Below, one piece after another: positions 13,036 to 28,000 of a DNA stretch of 64,000 nt (positions are counted from its first letter, which is position 1; each line of letters opens with the position of its first letter). The position numbers and the translations under genes were made by a program. The stretch is from Serinus canaria (lineage: Eukaryota > Chordata > Aves > Passeriformes > Fringillidae): assembly GCF_022539315.1 (NCBI RefSeq), contig NC_066316.1:35899245-35963244 (forward strand). The letters run 5' to 3'. Below the pieces are notes generated by a model. It saw only the letters and a program-made list of their open reading frames with translations, did not search any database and was not told the origin of the DNA.

Positions 13036-13078
<43 letters not shown>

Positions 13079-16000
13079 ACTGAGAGGAGGAGAAGGAAGG
13101 GAGGAACCCCAGCCCCGGCCTCTTTGGCTGCTCTCCTTAGCTAGCCAGCTCTTTGTGTCTCAATGAGCACTTAATCAGCACAGCATAGCATGAATTTTGT
13201 CAAATTCAAATGCTCTCTGGTGCTAAAGATAACATTCTTAAAATTGGAATTATTTGGAATCTGAAAAAAAAATCAAAATCTGAGTTTCCACGTCTGCTTG
13301 CTCATAGCTCATAGCACCTTCACTTTCACAGGGTAGGTTCTGTGGTTGCAGGGGCCTCCAAAAGTGATGGGGTGGGAAGGCAGAGAAAAGGAAGAAGAAA
13401 GTGAGAAAAGAAATGACTGCCAAGTCTGCCATCTGTATGTGCAATCTCTGTGGAAAGCTGGTCGTGAGCTGAAAATGATGGGTGCTGTAAGATGTACGTA
13501 CAGGAACACTTCTTGTGATAAATGACTTACAAAGTATTTTACTTTGAAATGTAGTTTGTAATACAGCCTTTCCTGCTGGAGGGGCTGTGCTGGGAATGCA
13601 GCAGAAGCCCTCAGGTGGCGAGGAGAAACCCGTTTGCTGCCTTTCTATTTTGCAGACCATCTTCAAACCCCAAAGGTGGGAGACATAGCATGTGGCAATG
13701 AGGGGCAACCTTTCACTCCAATCCCATCTAAATCTTCAGGCTGCATTTCTCTTGCCAGTGAGGAAGACAGAGTGATGAGGGAGCAGAGGTGATGCCACCA
13801 TGCACAATAGCAGCAGGGAAGGCCTTGACCCACTGACTTATGAAGATAATCCTGAAGACAGAAGTGTAAAATATAGGGTGCTGCATTTGCCCCTTCTGTG
13901 CTGCCCTCAATAGCTGGGGCACAAGCAATTTAAAGAAGCACTTCAGTTTCAAAGACCACCTAGAATTACATTTACTTATTTATTTTCTTCTCTTGCAACT
14001 TTGTTTTCAGTCAAGTCAAATCTCTATTTTCTATTTTATTCAGTTAATATATGAATAAACCCAACTGCTGTTTTCATTTCTGAAGTGCCCTGAAGTCAAT
14101 CTGAGAGACATTAAGTAAGGCTGCTCTTTGAGGTGCAGCTGGATCCCCAGACTCCTCTGATTGGAGGTGACCCATTTGGTGCACCTGTAGTTGGTTTTCT
14201 GCAAACTGACATATTTCTAAAGAGGTCAGGGAATGCAGAAATTTGTGGCAAGAGAATGAGAAATGAGGAGCATTTGAAAACTGCATCCTCACGTAAGTTT
14301 CTAACACTTCTTTTGGCCACTTTCCCTCTCTCTGGAACTAACCTGGGGGGGAAAAGGAAAAGGCTCTTGCTCTCCCCTGCTCTGCAGAATGCAGTGCCTG
14401 CCTGTGCTCCTGGCTGCTCAGCCAGCTGCTATGTTTACCTGGACACACCTGGACCAGTCCTTTTTTCAAGCAGGCATACCTACTTCTGATCAGTAAGTAA
14501 AGCAGCTCCACTCCAGAGAAATGCTGAAGGATGGAGGCTTCAAATGAGTAAATTGTTTATAAATTGACTTGCTTATAATTTTTAGAGGCATTCTGTATTA
14601 GTTCATACAGAGTTTTAGTCATGTTTTCTGAAACATGAAGTGCATAAACAGAAATAAGAGTAAGCTGAAGGTATATTTATATATTTAAGTGGCACTCTTC
14701 TTGCTAGTAGTAAATATAACAAGACCAGAAAATTACCATCAGGTCCAATAGATTCTATCCAGAGAATAATTTTTACCCCCACAGAAATAGTTATTTTATC
14801 CTTTGGTCTTACAAAGTTACCATGATTAAGTGTCAATAACCAAAGACATTTCTCTTGTTGGCCTCTTATAACCTCTATAATTAATCTCCCAATACAAAAT
14901 CTGCAGGTATTTGGCAAGTAACAAATCCTGTTCTCTTTTCCTTCACCTTGATGCTTTGGAATAGATCCTGACCAGATTCCTTTTGGCCTTCACCAGCTAC
15001 ACAGTAGCACATTTACATCCTCTCTCCTGCTGTTTGGCCTTGGCAGTAATTCTAGATCTGTCAGCAATATCCCTAACAGAGGCTGGCCGTTTGCTCTGCC
15101 TCTTCTATGTATTCCTTGCTCCCCAGGCATCCCAGTGCATTACAGTAATGCTAATATATAAATTCTTCTCTTCTGTGAAAATAGTAGATTCATTGCTATT
15201 TTTATCCAGGTTCCTCAGATTAATGTATTAATAGCCAAGAAAAGCATCTCTTCATGTGCTTTGCCTCAGAATTGTAAAATGCTCCTGTACCCAGTGCTAG
15301 TGTGGAGTTTGCTTCCTTGCAGTCTTCTTTAGCATTATGAAGTAGCTTTCTAATTCTGTTCTCAGAGCAGAATACTATCTGATTGCCTTCCTAACAATTA
15401 GCCCAAATAATCCTATCTGTACACTCCTTTCCCAATGGGAAGTGGGCTAACATTACAGAAACCTCTCGTTCTTACCCAGCCCAAATTGTACCTGTGTGAT
15501 TTTTCCTTTTGTCTTTTGGTCTGGAAGATTTTCTGCAGAGATAACTTAAGACTTTTATCTTTCTTCATTTCTTTCCAAGACATCATGCCTCTCAGGAGTA
15601 TCTTTATATCTGATGCTAATTCACTTGTGCTGTTTTGTTATTACCAGGCAGCTTTAAATGCACTAAAGGAGTATTTATGCCTGCTCTGAGACCTCACTGT
15701 TGCTGTTAATTGCAAAATGACTTGGTGGGTGTCACTCCAGCTGCTCTGCAGGCAACTATCCAAACTGCAGTTCCAGGGCAGGCACCTGAGTCCCAGCCAC
15801 CAGGACATCACCCAGGCACAAGAAGGTTGCTCTGATCTCCCCTGTGTGAGGTTTGAGCCCACCCAGGAGCTTAAAGCACTTGCTATCCTGTGAGCTTAAA
15901 TCCCTTAGGACAATAACATTCTGAGCTCCAAACCCCACTGGGCTTTGGTAAGACTGGCAAGGATCTGGGAAAGATCTGGATTTGCATCATCACATTCCCA

Positions 16001-19000
16001 GCATTGATATCTTATAGAGGGTTATACTAAGACAGAGACAGAAAAAAAAAATTATATTCAGGAGTTTCTGTAAATGTTTTTACTTGAAAATAGTGATGTT
16101 TTTACCGAAGAAGAAAATGATTTGTTTTAATCATGACATGTCTGTAGTATTCCCTTATTTGGGCTACTCTTTTAAGCAGGAAATAAAAACCAAGAGAAAA
16201 GTGTTAAGGTCCACTCCATATGCCCAGGGGCAAATTTGTGATGGATCTTGCTCCTTCAAGATCCATAAATCTGATTTTTTTGATTTCTTATCATAGTAGA
16301 GGCAGCCATTAAGGAGGAAGAAGGGCTTTCATGCCAAGCAAATAAATATTGCTTGACAAAAGGACGCACTTTAATAGCCCCTTTGTGTACTCAAAAACCT
16401 GCATAATTAGGTAATTTGCCAGTTTTATTGAGCTCTTTAAAAAAAAATAAAAATAAAAATAAAAAATAAAATAAAAAAATAAAAAAAAAATAAAATTGTG
16501 AAAAAATCTACTAATAGTATGATTATAAATCAGTGCCCATCCCAGAGATTGCGTATTTCCCTTGGTGTAAGTCATATTCTTGGTATCTTCTTCAAAATTA
16601 ATTTTGGTCAAGAAGGGTTATGATAAAGAAATACTTTCAATCCTGAATTAAGAGACAATTCATAATTTATACACCTCAATGTGTCCTTCTCTGTCCAGAA
16701 ATTGGTTTAAATGTGGCAGGTGAATTGATCAGTAGGGTGATCCTTGATGAATTTGGTCAAATAATTAAATTCATGTCCATCTACACCCATTTAAACGTAA
16801 GAGCTGTGTTACTCTTTGCTGAGCACTCAGCTGATATTCTAGTTATTTTTGCAACATCTCTTTATTACAACAACAGCAATGGGATTGTTTTGTTGTAAAA
16901 CCCAACCAAAAAAAACCCCAAAAAACTAAACAACCCAATTAAAATATTAGTTAAAATATTCCATGTAGGGAAATGGGAAAAGGCAGCTCATAAGTATAAA
17001 AACCAGAAAATTTTTCTACAGGTCCAAATTTGTTTTAAGAACCAGCTAAATTCTACCTAGCTGTGAACTTTTGAAGCACCAGTCACTACTGTATTAATAC
17101 CTAGGGATGGGCAGAAAGTTTCACCATTCCTAGGAAGGTGCATCCAAATGTGACCTTCCACAGCAATGAAAAGAGGTCCTGTTTGAAGGAAGCTGGGTTT
17201 GACCTCCTCCTTCCTAACTACCCTTCATAAACATGGAGTAGCAACACCCACAGTCAGCTTTAGCCAGGTATAAGTTACCATTTTCCTTACAACAGTGCTG
17301 GAGTTCACCAACCTAATCCAACACCTGCCATGCTGGGAGACTGCCTCCCAGAAATGGCTCTGGAAAATGTCGCCTTATCCAGGCTGTCTTCAAAGAGAAG
17401 TGTTGTCTGCTGGAGAAAGAGGGTTTGCCTGGAGGAGATGCTAAGGGACAGATCAGTTCCCAGGCATGACTTTGCTCAGATCCTGAGGCAGGGTGATGAC
17501 CTGCAGCTCTTTGATGCGCTGGTAAAGATGGGCTGGGTGACTTTCCTACCAAGCCAAGGCTCCTTGATCCAGGTGGCCATGCCATCATTCAGGCTGGGCA
17601 GGAAGGCTACAGAGAGCTCTAAGTTAGCTGGGCTACCCAAAGAAGCATGGTCACGTTGGCATGGTCTCCCGCTGGAGATGCACATGCAAATACCTCCAGA
17701 GAGCGTGGTCCTAAGCAAACCTTCCAGTGACTCCTGTCACACATCTCAGGTAGGACGATGCATGGACCTCTATTAAACTTCTGCTGCTCCTGAGAACAGC
17801 AGAGGAAGAAATGTTGAGAAATGACAGAATGGAAGAAAAGTACTTACATTACGCTGTTGAGGGCTTTCTTTGCCTGTTTGCTTCTCTTTAGAAACTTAAA
17901 AAAAAAAAAAAAGAAGGAAAAGAACTATTAAAGCATTCACATTTTAAAACTTGGCCCAGATTGAGGTTACTAAAGTGAGACATGTCTCTGACTCTTCCAA
18001 GGGAAAGCAATTTAAACTTGGCGCAGTTGTCTGAGAAGCGCGTTTGTATCTGCTCAAACATAAAGGTCGTCAGCTAACATTTGTAGAGTCTGTTCCTCTG
18101 GTTCAGCTGAGGCTATAATGCCAGCCTGCAATCCAGCCAAGTATGCCCTAGGCTGGCACTGTAGGGACAGAGCAAGGCTTTTCTGGCTGCTAGGATAATC
18201 AACAGAGAAGAACTAGTCTCCTAGCTGGAGTTCTGGCAACATGGATTAGGAAAAATACAACATGTCTTGAATGCAGAGAAATAAAACCACTGTGAGGTTT
18301 ACAGTCAGGGCTACAAGGTGGGAAGAGACAGAAATGTCAGCTGAAAGAGCACAGGAGGGACAAGTAGGAGAGTTGTTAACAACAGCTAGGGCAGTAGTGA
18401 GGCAGGAGTGAGAAGAAATGGGAAGGAAAAGGTCATGATGTGAGAGGGCAATACCCAGGTATCAAGAGATGATGCTGACACTCTGCTGAGTGATTCACCC
18501 AGCAGCTTTCAGTGTCAGGAAAACTTTTAGCATATTTTGGGAGGAAACAGAGACAATTGTGACTCAGAATCAGCCCATGGTAGTTTTTCCTTAGGGACAA
18601 AAGAAAAGGCTTCTGAGTCTTCTGATTATTTTAATGGAAGCAAAAACTCAGGATCTGATCTGGCCACTTCAAATTTTGTTCCTTCCTATGTGTATGTACT
18701 GCCATGAGTGCCATGAGATCATGGAGGTTCAGTAGGCTGGCTGAATATAACCTGACCAAGATTTAATGTTGAATAAGGATAGATTACAAATTGTCTGTCT
18801 TCCTTTGGTCATTTCTCAGGCCCACAGAGGCAATTTATGGAAAATAATGAGACTTGATCTGATAAGTGCAGTTGTAAGAGCACAGATCTGTGCATCTTTG
18901 GATTTTGTGCCAGTTTTTATGTAGATGCATCCCCCTGTTCTGCTCATGATGTCAACCTCTGTGAACTCTTAAAACTCTGCTCCAGTGGAGTGGGGGACGT

Positions 19001-22000
19001 TTTGAAGTGCACAGCATAGTGTCTGATTAAGTTACTCTGGCACGTATTTCACACTTTTGGCAGACTCACACAGTTTAGCAATAGGAACAAAGTGATCTGT
19101 TTTCATAAATATCAAGTGATTATTTCTGAAGAAGAAAAGAGGGAGATACCTTTGGCTGGCTAAGGCTTTGACACACTACTGCTTAGATAAAACAACAAAT
19201 ATTCTCAAAACCCCTAAGTGCTGTTGCCCTTTAGATACTATCAAGTTGTAGAGGTAATCATTGAGCACTGTGAGATCTGCACATTTGTCATCAGCACAAT
19301 CCATCCAGTCAAGCTGAACTTTAATCCCCACACAAGTTGTCCTGTCCTCTAATCCCCATGAAAGTACAAATCTGGACCAAGTTTAATTAGGGTTTCAACT
19401 GTGATAGCTGGCCTGGTCCTGAGTCCATCAGAGCCTCTCTTTGACTAAAATAGCACTGCATTCCCATTCCCAGGCAGTTCCTGGCCACATACAGTCCTCA
19501 AATTTTCTTCTCATTCCTGATGGACATTTGTCTAGTCCGTCCTTAACAATTGCTGCTTATTGAGATTCCTAGCATGTTCCAATGCCTCACTGTCTTTCCC
19601 TAATATCCAAGTGCATTTTCTATACACCTGCTCAGACTTGCTGCTTCTTGCTGTGTTCACAGTAGACAAGGAGAATGCTCGACTCCTTTCTTCTTTGCAG
19701 GAGCTTTTTATACAGTTGCATATTGTTACGATGTGTTCCACTGGTTTTCTCTTCGTTATTTTAAGAGCCCTGAGTCCTTCAGTTTTTCCTCACACGGCAC
19801 TTCCTAGACCATAGCTGTTTGTCTTTGGGCTGCTTCCACTTTGTCTTTTATAGAGAGCTGGACAGAGTATCATTTAAGCTCCTACTAGCACCATGCAAAG
19901 GGGAAAGATTACCTCAGGTGTCTCCAACAACACATTTTAACATTTGCCTTTTTCTCAAAAGCCTGACATCATTGGCTCATGATCAGTTTGCCACCTACCA
20001 GCATGCCATCTCCTATCCAGCCCTTTCTCAGCCTGACTTTTACATTTGGTCTTAATTAAGTGTAGTATTTTGCCATTGTTTTTATTGAATCAACTGTTCT
20101 AAAACTATCAAATAAGTACTTCAAGGCTGTTCTAAACTCTGGTCTTCATTCTTGATGTGCTCAGCATCTCTCAAAGCCACGTCAGCCACAAACATTGCAA
20201 GTATTTTTTTCCCCAGAGGGATAATATTAATGAAAAAACTCCTGAGTGGTACCAGGAGAGTCTTTTGCAGAACCTCCCTCCAAAGATCTTTGTAGTTTGA
20301 TAGTAAACAATTATGATCTATTCCTTGATATAATTTTTCAATCAGTTTTGCAGCTACTTAACATCCTATAAACCAGGAAACTCCAAGTTACTTAAAATTT
20401 GGTTGACATGTGAGACAGTGTAAAAAATCTAAGGTCAAGACACAGGACATCATCTGCTCCTAGCATCCCCCTCTTATAATATATCCAATTTATGTAAACT
20501 CCTTCACTCAACAAAGCTACTCCATGCAAACAGGGTTGCCTATGGAAATGAGTCCTGTCCCCTGCTGCTACAGAGACACAGGACTCTGAGTCAAAGAGGC
20601 TGTGGCAGGTATTGCTGCTCAGACAAGAAGCTGACCAGGCTGCCCATTCTGCACTCCCCTGACTTGGCTGTGGAGTGTCTGAGGACAAACTGTGAGTTTG
20701 TAGGGGATGGTACTGATTTCAGCAGGGACCTGTACAAGGATCTGTACATATCCCCTTGGCTCTATTAGCTCCACTTCACCTTCTTTGGCTATGAAAGAGA
20801 AAAGTACTTTTTAAAAAAATCCCCATCTTTCTGACGAATATGCCAAATTTGACAAGGGATGGTGAGAAAGATATTAATATCTGGTTCATCTGGCTCTTGT
20901 TTCAGTTGCCTTTGCTTGAGGGGAGTCAATCCATTCTTCCCTTTGTTTAGGGAAGAATGATCTGATCGCCTTTCTGCAATACAAACAAAAAAGAAAAAGA
21001 AGAAGTGACTGGGTTATAGCAAATGAAAAGAAAATAAATTAAGAATATTTCAAACCTATTTGGTGTTTATACCAAAAATTGAAACATTTAAGAAACAAAT
21101 ATGCTGGTATAAATGGATACTGAGTGTAATTTGCTGATGGCTTGTGGCTTGCTGAGGCAGCTTGATAATGCAGCAAACCCAGCAATTCTGTTCTTGGTGT
21201 CCCTTTAGGAAATGCATAATAACTGAAGTGCAGTGTTTTGATCCTGTATCTGCAAAACCAGTGTGATGCTTTTCGTGACTGAATGCCTTTTTACCAGAAG
21301 AATTCTCCTTTGTTGCTGGTAGTCACTGGGAGATACCACATTTTCTGGTGATGTTTTCAGAAAAAATGGAAGAAAACCTAGAGGAGTAATGAAGTAATTT
21401 CTGAACAAAATTGCAAAACACTTTTGAAACCTGGCCACAGTTGCAGCGAATTTGGAAAAGGAAAAATTTTTGCCTTGGAGTCAAGCCTACACAATTATTT
21501 TCTACTAATTAAAACCAAATACCCTTTTTAAGGTCTAATTCCTTTCCTTTTTCCTAAATTGTTTTCCAACCACTTTTAATAAATATAGCACACCTAATAA
21601 TATCTGTATGCAATGTGAAGAGGACTAAGCTTTATCTGTAAACTGTGTTTATCCTTCTTACTTTGCTAAATGCACAGCATGCTACCAATTTATACCAATC
21701 AATGAGGCATTACTGACTAGTTCTAGCTGGTCACAATGACTAGCTCAGGTGTTTATAATGTTGGAACTGAGTATTACATAGCTCAGATTCCTTAAATCTA
21801 TCCAAAGTTAAATGCATCATGGTTTTTTTTCCTTCAATGATTGATAGTGATACAGAAGCACCATTTTTTAGCCTTTCCCATGAGACACACCTGCTTTTGG
21901 AAATATTTTTTTTCCATAACCCCCTTTATTCAAAGGCAGTTGTAAGAAACTGTGCTTTTCTGACCTGTCACCAAGGTTTCCACCTGAAATCTGTTTTTAG

Positions 22001-25000
22001 CTCTGTGGCCACAAGTGCAGTTGCTGATTCCTCTGACTGTTCTGCAAGTGCTGTCATCCATGGTGTCAGCCTTCCTGGCACAGCAAGTACCACTCTGGAG
22101 CTTTACTCATAAATGCTGGTGTTAAGCAACTGCTAATCTATTCTGAGCAGTTTATCATCTTTGAGATGTTCAGTTTGTATAAAATGTTAGATGAGTCATG
22201 AGACATTATGAAACCCTGAAGGTATCACGCTGCATTAGAGCAGAGGCCCTTCACAGTCAGCACTCTGTCTTGGCAGAAGCCAGAGGCAGATCATGCAAAA
22301 CAAAATGCAGTAAATGGTGGTCAATTGTCCTCAGCAGCTGCTACCTTCTGCCTCTCTTCAATGGAATATAATTTATCCCCTGAAATATACAAATTACTAT
22401 TAATTCCAAATCTTTGTGTTCTCTTTGTTAAAGAATGTGCCTTTGTCTGTAATTTCTGATTATCCTCCCTCTCCCAGTCCTACCCAGCTCTTTACTTCAG
22501 TGTTTTTTCTATTTTACATTTAATAGAAATCCCATTCATTCATCTCCTTCATCAATCACATTCAAACCAGCTTCCTTTCAGTATCGGGGCAACTGTCGGT
22601 CACAGCTATTCAGCTGTCCCAAATAAATTATTTTCTAGTATTGTGTGTTATTTCTCATCTGAAATAAGTTTGTTCTTATTAATCTTCAGTACAAGTTCAG
22701 CAGTCCCCATGGTTCAGTATGGCAGTCACTTAGAAGTCTTTTCTCATTTCCCACTGATCCTACTGCGTTTCTGATGTCTTTGCATTAAATCAGGGCTGCC
22801 CAGACTTTCTCTTTCCCATTGCTTTGCTTCTCAAGAACTCCTTGCAACCCACTTATGGTGCCATGTGTCTCAGTCCTTCTCCCATCCCTTGATCAGATGT
22901 GTGCCTCTGTCTCTTGCCCAAGAAAGATGAGTCTGCTCCTGCCAGGAGTCTTCATCAGCCCTGGACCTGACACTAAGTGACCACAAAGAAAGACTGCCAC
23001 AACAATAACAGGCTTCAGGTTGGATTTATCTTGGAAATGAACCACAAACATCCCAAGGATAGTAGATTCACCCAATTTTTTTTTAAATAGACTCCTCAGA
23101 AATTAACCAGATATGGCAGGTTCAGTATTGTTTTATACACCTGAATGATAAGATTTTAAATCATATATCTATCTTTCTTATTCCTTAAATTATAGCCATC
23201 AAAATTTGTCCAAAGATCTTTGGAGGAACATGGAAGTAGGGTATTTTGCATGTGCAAGAATATTGCTGGCTTGGAAAAGAGACTTCATTCCAACTTTTTG
23301 TCATCACTAGATAAATAAATCTGCATGATTAAAATAAAAAGGTAGTTCTCTTGCTCCCCTCACTGACTCTGTTCAATGATTTCAGATGAGCTTACAAGCT
23401 GGGCCACAGTCCAGGAAGTGATTACTGTTACTTGATGGTTTCACACTGTCCCAGTGATGCAGGAATGAGGAACATTCCTGCCCCAGTCAGGAAATGTGCC
23501 CTGCAGCTGGGATCACTGCACACCCCTGGCACTGGTGGCTCCTTGGGCAGCTCTGGCTGGCATCAGCTCCAGAAAAAGAGCTCAGCTCCTGAATTTACAG
23601 CTTCCTTACACCAGGAGATGGGATACAGCTGCAGTACAGGAGACATATGAGGTCTGCTGTCTGTCTGCACCTGCAGGGGTATTGCCAGAGGCTTGATGGG
23701 CAGTCCATGACTCCTGCCTGCTGGCATTGCTGGTGTGTCACCTGCGTGCAGCCCAGATTTTGTTCCCGAGTCTGTGACAGAGCAAGTCTCACTGTGCAGA
23801 CCCTAACAAAAGGGACATGGTCCACCCTGAATAGTACAGATAGCTGCTAACAACCTACTTTCCATCTAAATATTCCTGGCTGATGATGTTCTCAGTCTGT
23901 TGCAGAGTAAGTGGAGAAGGGAAGGGTAAAGGATCTCAGGGTAGGATGTTTGAGGAGAGGAGTATGACAGGCGAGGAGTTTCTACCTGCATTGTGATGCT
24001 GGTGCATCCATAGATATCATGATAAAGGAGGGTTAAAATGCTTAATTTCACTTTTGAAAGTATTTTCAAGTATTTTCTTTTACTTTCCCTTCAAACTGAT
24101 AGCAAATTAGCCTGCTGCTTGGAACTGAACATTTACCCATCATATTTGTTTTAGCCCAGTCTGGGATAACTGAAAATTTTTAATTTGCAACAGGAAAATT
24201 AGGTGCCAGATTGTGTCCTGGTGTGGACTTGACAGTTTTCTCCTATAAATATCCAATGAGAATTATTGTAGCTCAACTCAAAACCAGTAAAAGTTTAAAA
24301 TTACCTCAGAGTGCCTTTAACCTACAAATAAACTACAGAATGGGGCTCAGAACGTATGTGCAGACTAATCAGCAGCAGATGTCTTTGAGACATCTAATTT
24401 GGCATCCATAACTCTCCAGAATAATTAGAGGCTTTGTGTAAGGCATCACAGCCACCCCAAATAGAAGTCCATCATGTTTGTGAACAACTTAAGCCTCTGT
24501 CCAAGTGGTCAGGTATGCCCAGGGTGCCAGCAGCTCCCTGGTAATGTGATTCCAGTGACAACCTATGGTGTCAATTGTTGGTGCAAGGAGAGCTGGTCTA
24601 TGTAATCCCCCTAGGTTTAGACACCAATCTTGTCAATCTGTGCACAAGAAAGCTTGAAAGTAAATCCATGGTTTGATAGCAAGCCAATCCTCTCGTGTCT
24701 GACTGGCCTGTAGCTAGTGTAACACAAATCACAAGGCTTTTCTCATCCCCTGAGATACAGGAATTTGTACCCATAAGAAAATGAAAGCAGCCCCATAAGG
24801 AAGGAGGTGCAGTAGAGTCTAGAGAGCTGTCCTCTACTTAGAGAGGTCTTTGTTTGAGAAGGTACCAGCAGAGTGGTGAGAACGGCAGACAGCAGCTCAG
24901 CAAGGAGTTTTCAGGGAGTGAGAAAAGGAGCTGCACCATGTGCCCTCGATGGAGCAGGGTGTCTCACCTCCTGCAGGAGCCCTGCAGAGCCGCACAACAC

Positions 25001-28000
25001 CCGCCTGTCTGCGTTTTCCAGGGTCAGCTCAGTGCACACATGAGCTGGGGGCTCCCTGAGGGCATCACCCTCATGGGAGGGCCTGGCTGCCCGCCCTGAC
25101 CTGAGCCACCAGCCCTCCCCACCTTTTGTACATCTGGTGGGACAAGCAAGGAGCCAGAGCACGTGGAGCCCAGACCACGGGCAGTGGCTCTCAGGCACTT
25201 TTGCCACCTTGGCTCATCCTCACCAGGCAGGGCAGGTACTGCCCCCCACGGTCCAAGGAGAACCAAAAAATCCCTGCCAGGACTCAGAGCATTCCTGGGC
25301 AGGAGAAGTCCATAACTCTCTTCTGGAAGCTGGCCAGGGTCACAGGGGATGGGCCAGGGCATTCAGACCATGCCCCAGCATGAGCAGGACCAGGCTGGGT
25401 GATGGCCAACACCTGCCTTCAAGGAGAGAGGCACTGCATCAGCCCTGCCCACCTTGCCACCTTTCTGCTTCCTGGCCCTTCGTTCATCCTGGTTAGACCC
25501 AGAAGAAGGCCTGGAGGCACAGGCATGGATGGGCAGACACAGCAGGAGGCTGTGGAGGGAACCAGATGTCCTCCGTTCTGGGCACCCTGGACCCACTGGC
25601 CCAGGTGTGAAACACTTTGAGCTTCCAGAGTGACAAATGGGCTGTCACTGTCTGAAACACTGCATCTAGGGCCTGGAGAGGAGAAGACACAGCAGGAGCA
25701 AAAGCATCTCTGGCTGACAAGCTGTTGGAGGACTGACAACCTACTCTTAGTGGATTGTGGTAATATTTGTGAAAAGATTTCCACCTTCTGTGGAAGGAAG
25801 AGCAAACCTATACTTTCCCTGGGTTCAGGTGAGAGTCTCCAGAATTTTCAAGAAGCTGGACTAATACCTCTTTGATGCAATGTCAAATTATTTTCTCTTC
25901 AAAACCTGTTCTTTTGGAAAATAAATGATGGGGAAGAAAATTAATAATGCATTATTCATTCATTTAAAAAGAAGCTGTTGGCAATGGTTTAGTCAGATGC
26001 AGTGTCTTTGGCTGGTAAAGATAATAAAGGAGTAATGAATTAGTCATCAATACTGCACCAAACGTAAAAGGTCAAATTTGTCACTGGACTAAAACCAAAA
26101 GGCCAGATTTTTTCTGTTATTCTAAAATGGTAGTCTTCAGGCCCCCTTTGATTTTCACACTGCAAAATAGTTCCAGCAGAGCTGCAGACTCTTCCAGGGA
26201 ATATTTAAAGCTATTAAATGCCCCTTCTTTATCTCTGTTGTTTTTCCAAATCTCACCAGGAATAGTTTGTGCACCCTCAACTAGCCATGTAGTGAAATCT
26301 CACACAGAGAAATGAATCTGGCCTCTAGTTTAACAGACCCACAGAGATTTCCTTGGAGAATTTGTTCCACAACAAAGATTCTTGGATGCAATCCTGACTT
26401 GGATGGTCCAAACTGCTAGGAGGCAGGATTACAGTGATGCCAGGATTTTACTACCTCAACAACTAAACAAAGCTGGTGCCTCCTGGCTCCCCTGCCATTG
26501 TACTTTTACTTTGCATGCAGATTCTTTCTGTCCTGTGTGCACTCCATGGCAGGGAGGTTTGTGGCCTCCTGTTACTGCAGGATAAATCACCTGTCGAGGG
26601 CCTATAACCTCTACAGCAGGAAGCAGCACAGAAACAGTTTTTATGGGACCTGAAAAACTTCTGTTTGCATCAGCTGTAAAAACTCAGACTCTTAAACTTG
26701 ACTGGTTTCGACAAAGGATAAAGCAGTGCCAGTCCTACTTGAATCTGCTGTAAAAATTCACTTCCTAAATAATTTTGTGTGGTTTGCATCATTCCCTCTT
26801 CTAGACAATTTGCTGTCTTCAAGTCTGCATTTGAAATTTTCACACTTTTTCTCATAACTGTTCAGGTTGAATTTGTCCATATGACTTCAACAGCAGATCA
26901 GAATGCTAAAGCTGGCCTTGCTTACTCATAACTCCAGCATCACATTCCCAAAGGGCAAGATCAGTAATTATTGGTAACATTACTCCAAAGAGCATTGCTA
27001 CCCCTTCTGTAATAAATATGACAAATGTGATGCCACTATCTGAAGAACATTTTCCATACCTCTTACGTTTCTCTTTCTTTAAAAGTATTTAGCGCTTCTG
27101 CATCACAGCTGCCTTAATTGCTGGAAATCTGTCTTGCCTTGCTTTGGAAAGCAGTGAATTAACATGCTGCTGCTTGTACTCTGCTTACTCACTTCCAGAC
27201 ATGGTATGATTTAATCTAGATTTGAAATATTATGAGATTTTATGCCTCAGCTTGCTTAAGGTGACACTTGCAACATGGGATGTGGATTACTTATCAGCAA
27301 TGGTTTTATACTGGCATGATGAGCACCATCCAAAGCCCAAGAGAGCAAAAGAAAGAAATTCAGAGGGTAGATTTTTCCACTTACAGAACTTAAGTGGCCA
27401 GGTAAGAAAACACTTACTAAAAATTAATATAACTTCCTTGTTTTACACTCCCAGGGATGAAATGAATTGCCCAAAGTGTCAAGGGGGATACTCCCACCTG
27501 AAGCAAACCTGAAGCAAATATATATAAATTAAAACTGTACAAGCACCAATTCTTTGCTGACACAGATGTTAATGGCACTGTGAGCACAGCTGCTGTGTAA
27601 GAAAGCCCTAGGTGCTGTAGCTGCACATGGAAATCTTGGTGTTTAACATATTAAACTTATGGCTGTAGCTCTTCTTATTTTCAACAAAAGTTGAAAGCAT
27701 GGAGGGGAGGCAGGGACTGGAGGTAAAGCAGCTCCCCAGGCAGGGAAAAACAGTGCTCTGCCCCTACACTGAAGTGTCCAAGCAGAGCAGGACAGAGCTG
27801 CTGTGTGTTAGAGATGCATGGGCGTCTCTTTCCGAGTGAAGTGGGAGAGGCTGGGACAGGGGATTACATCTTGGGCTGGATACTGCAGAGGGTGAGAGAG
27901 CCAGAGGGTCTCAACACTGTCTTCAAGCCCATCTGCCACCATGGGTTAAAGCCCTCAGGGATCAGGAATGTCTTCTCCATAACAAGCTATGCTGGTGGCA

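Noticed and set aside
12669..13166. 165-codon frame with a leucine run
   Set aside because: The leucines come from the CTG repeat; the rest shows no homology that I recognise and lies deep in SRD5A2 intron 1.
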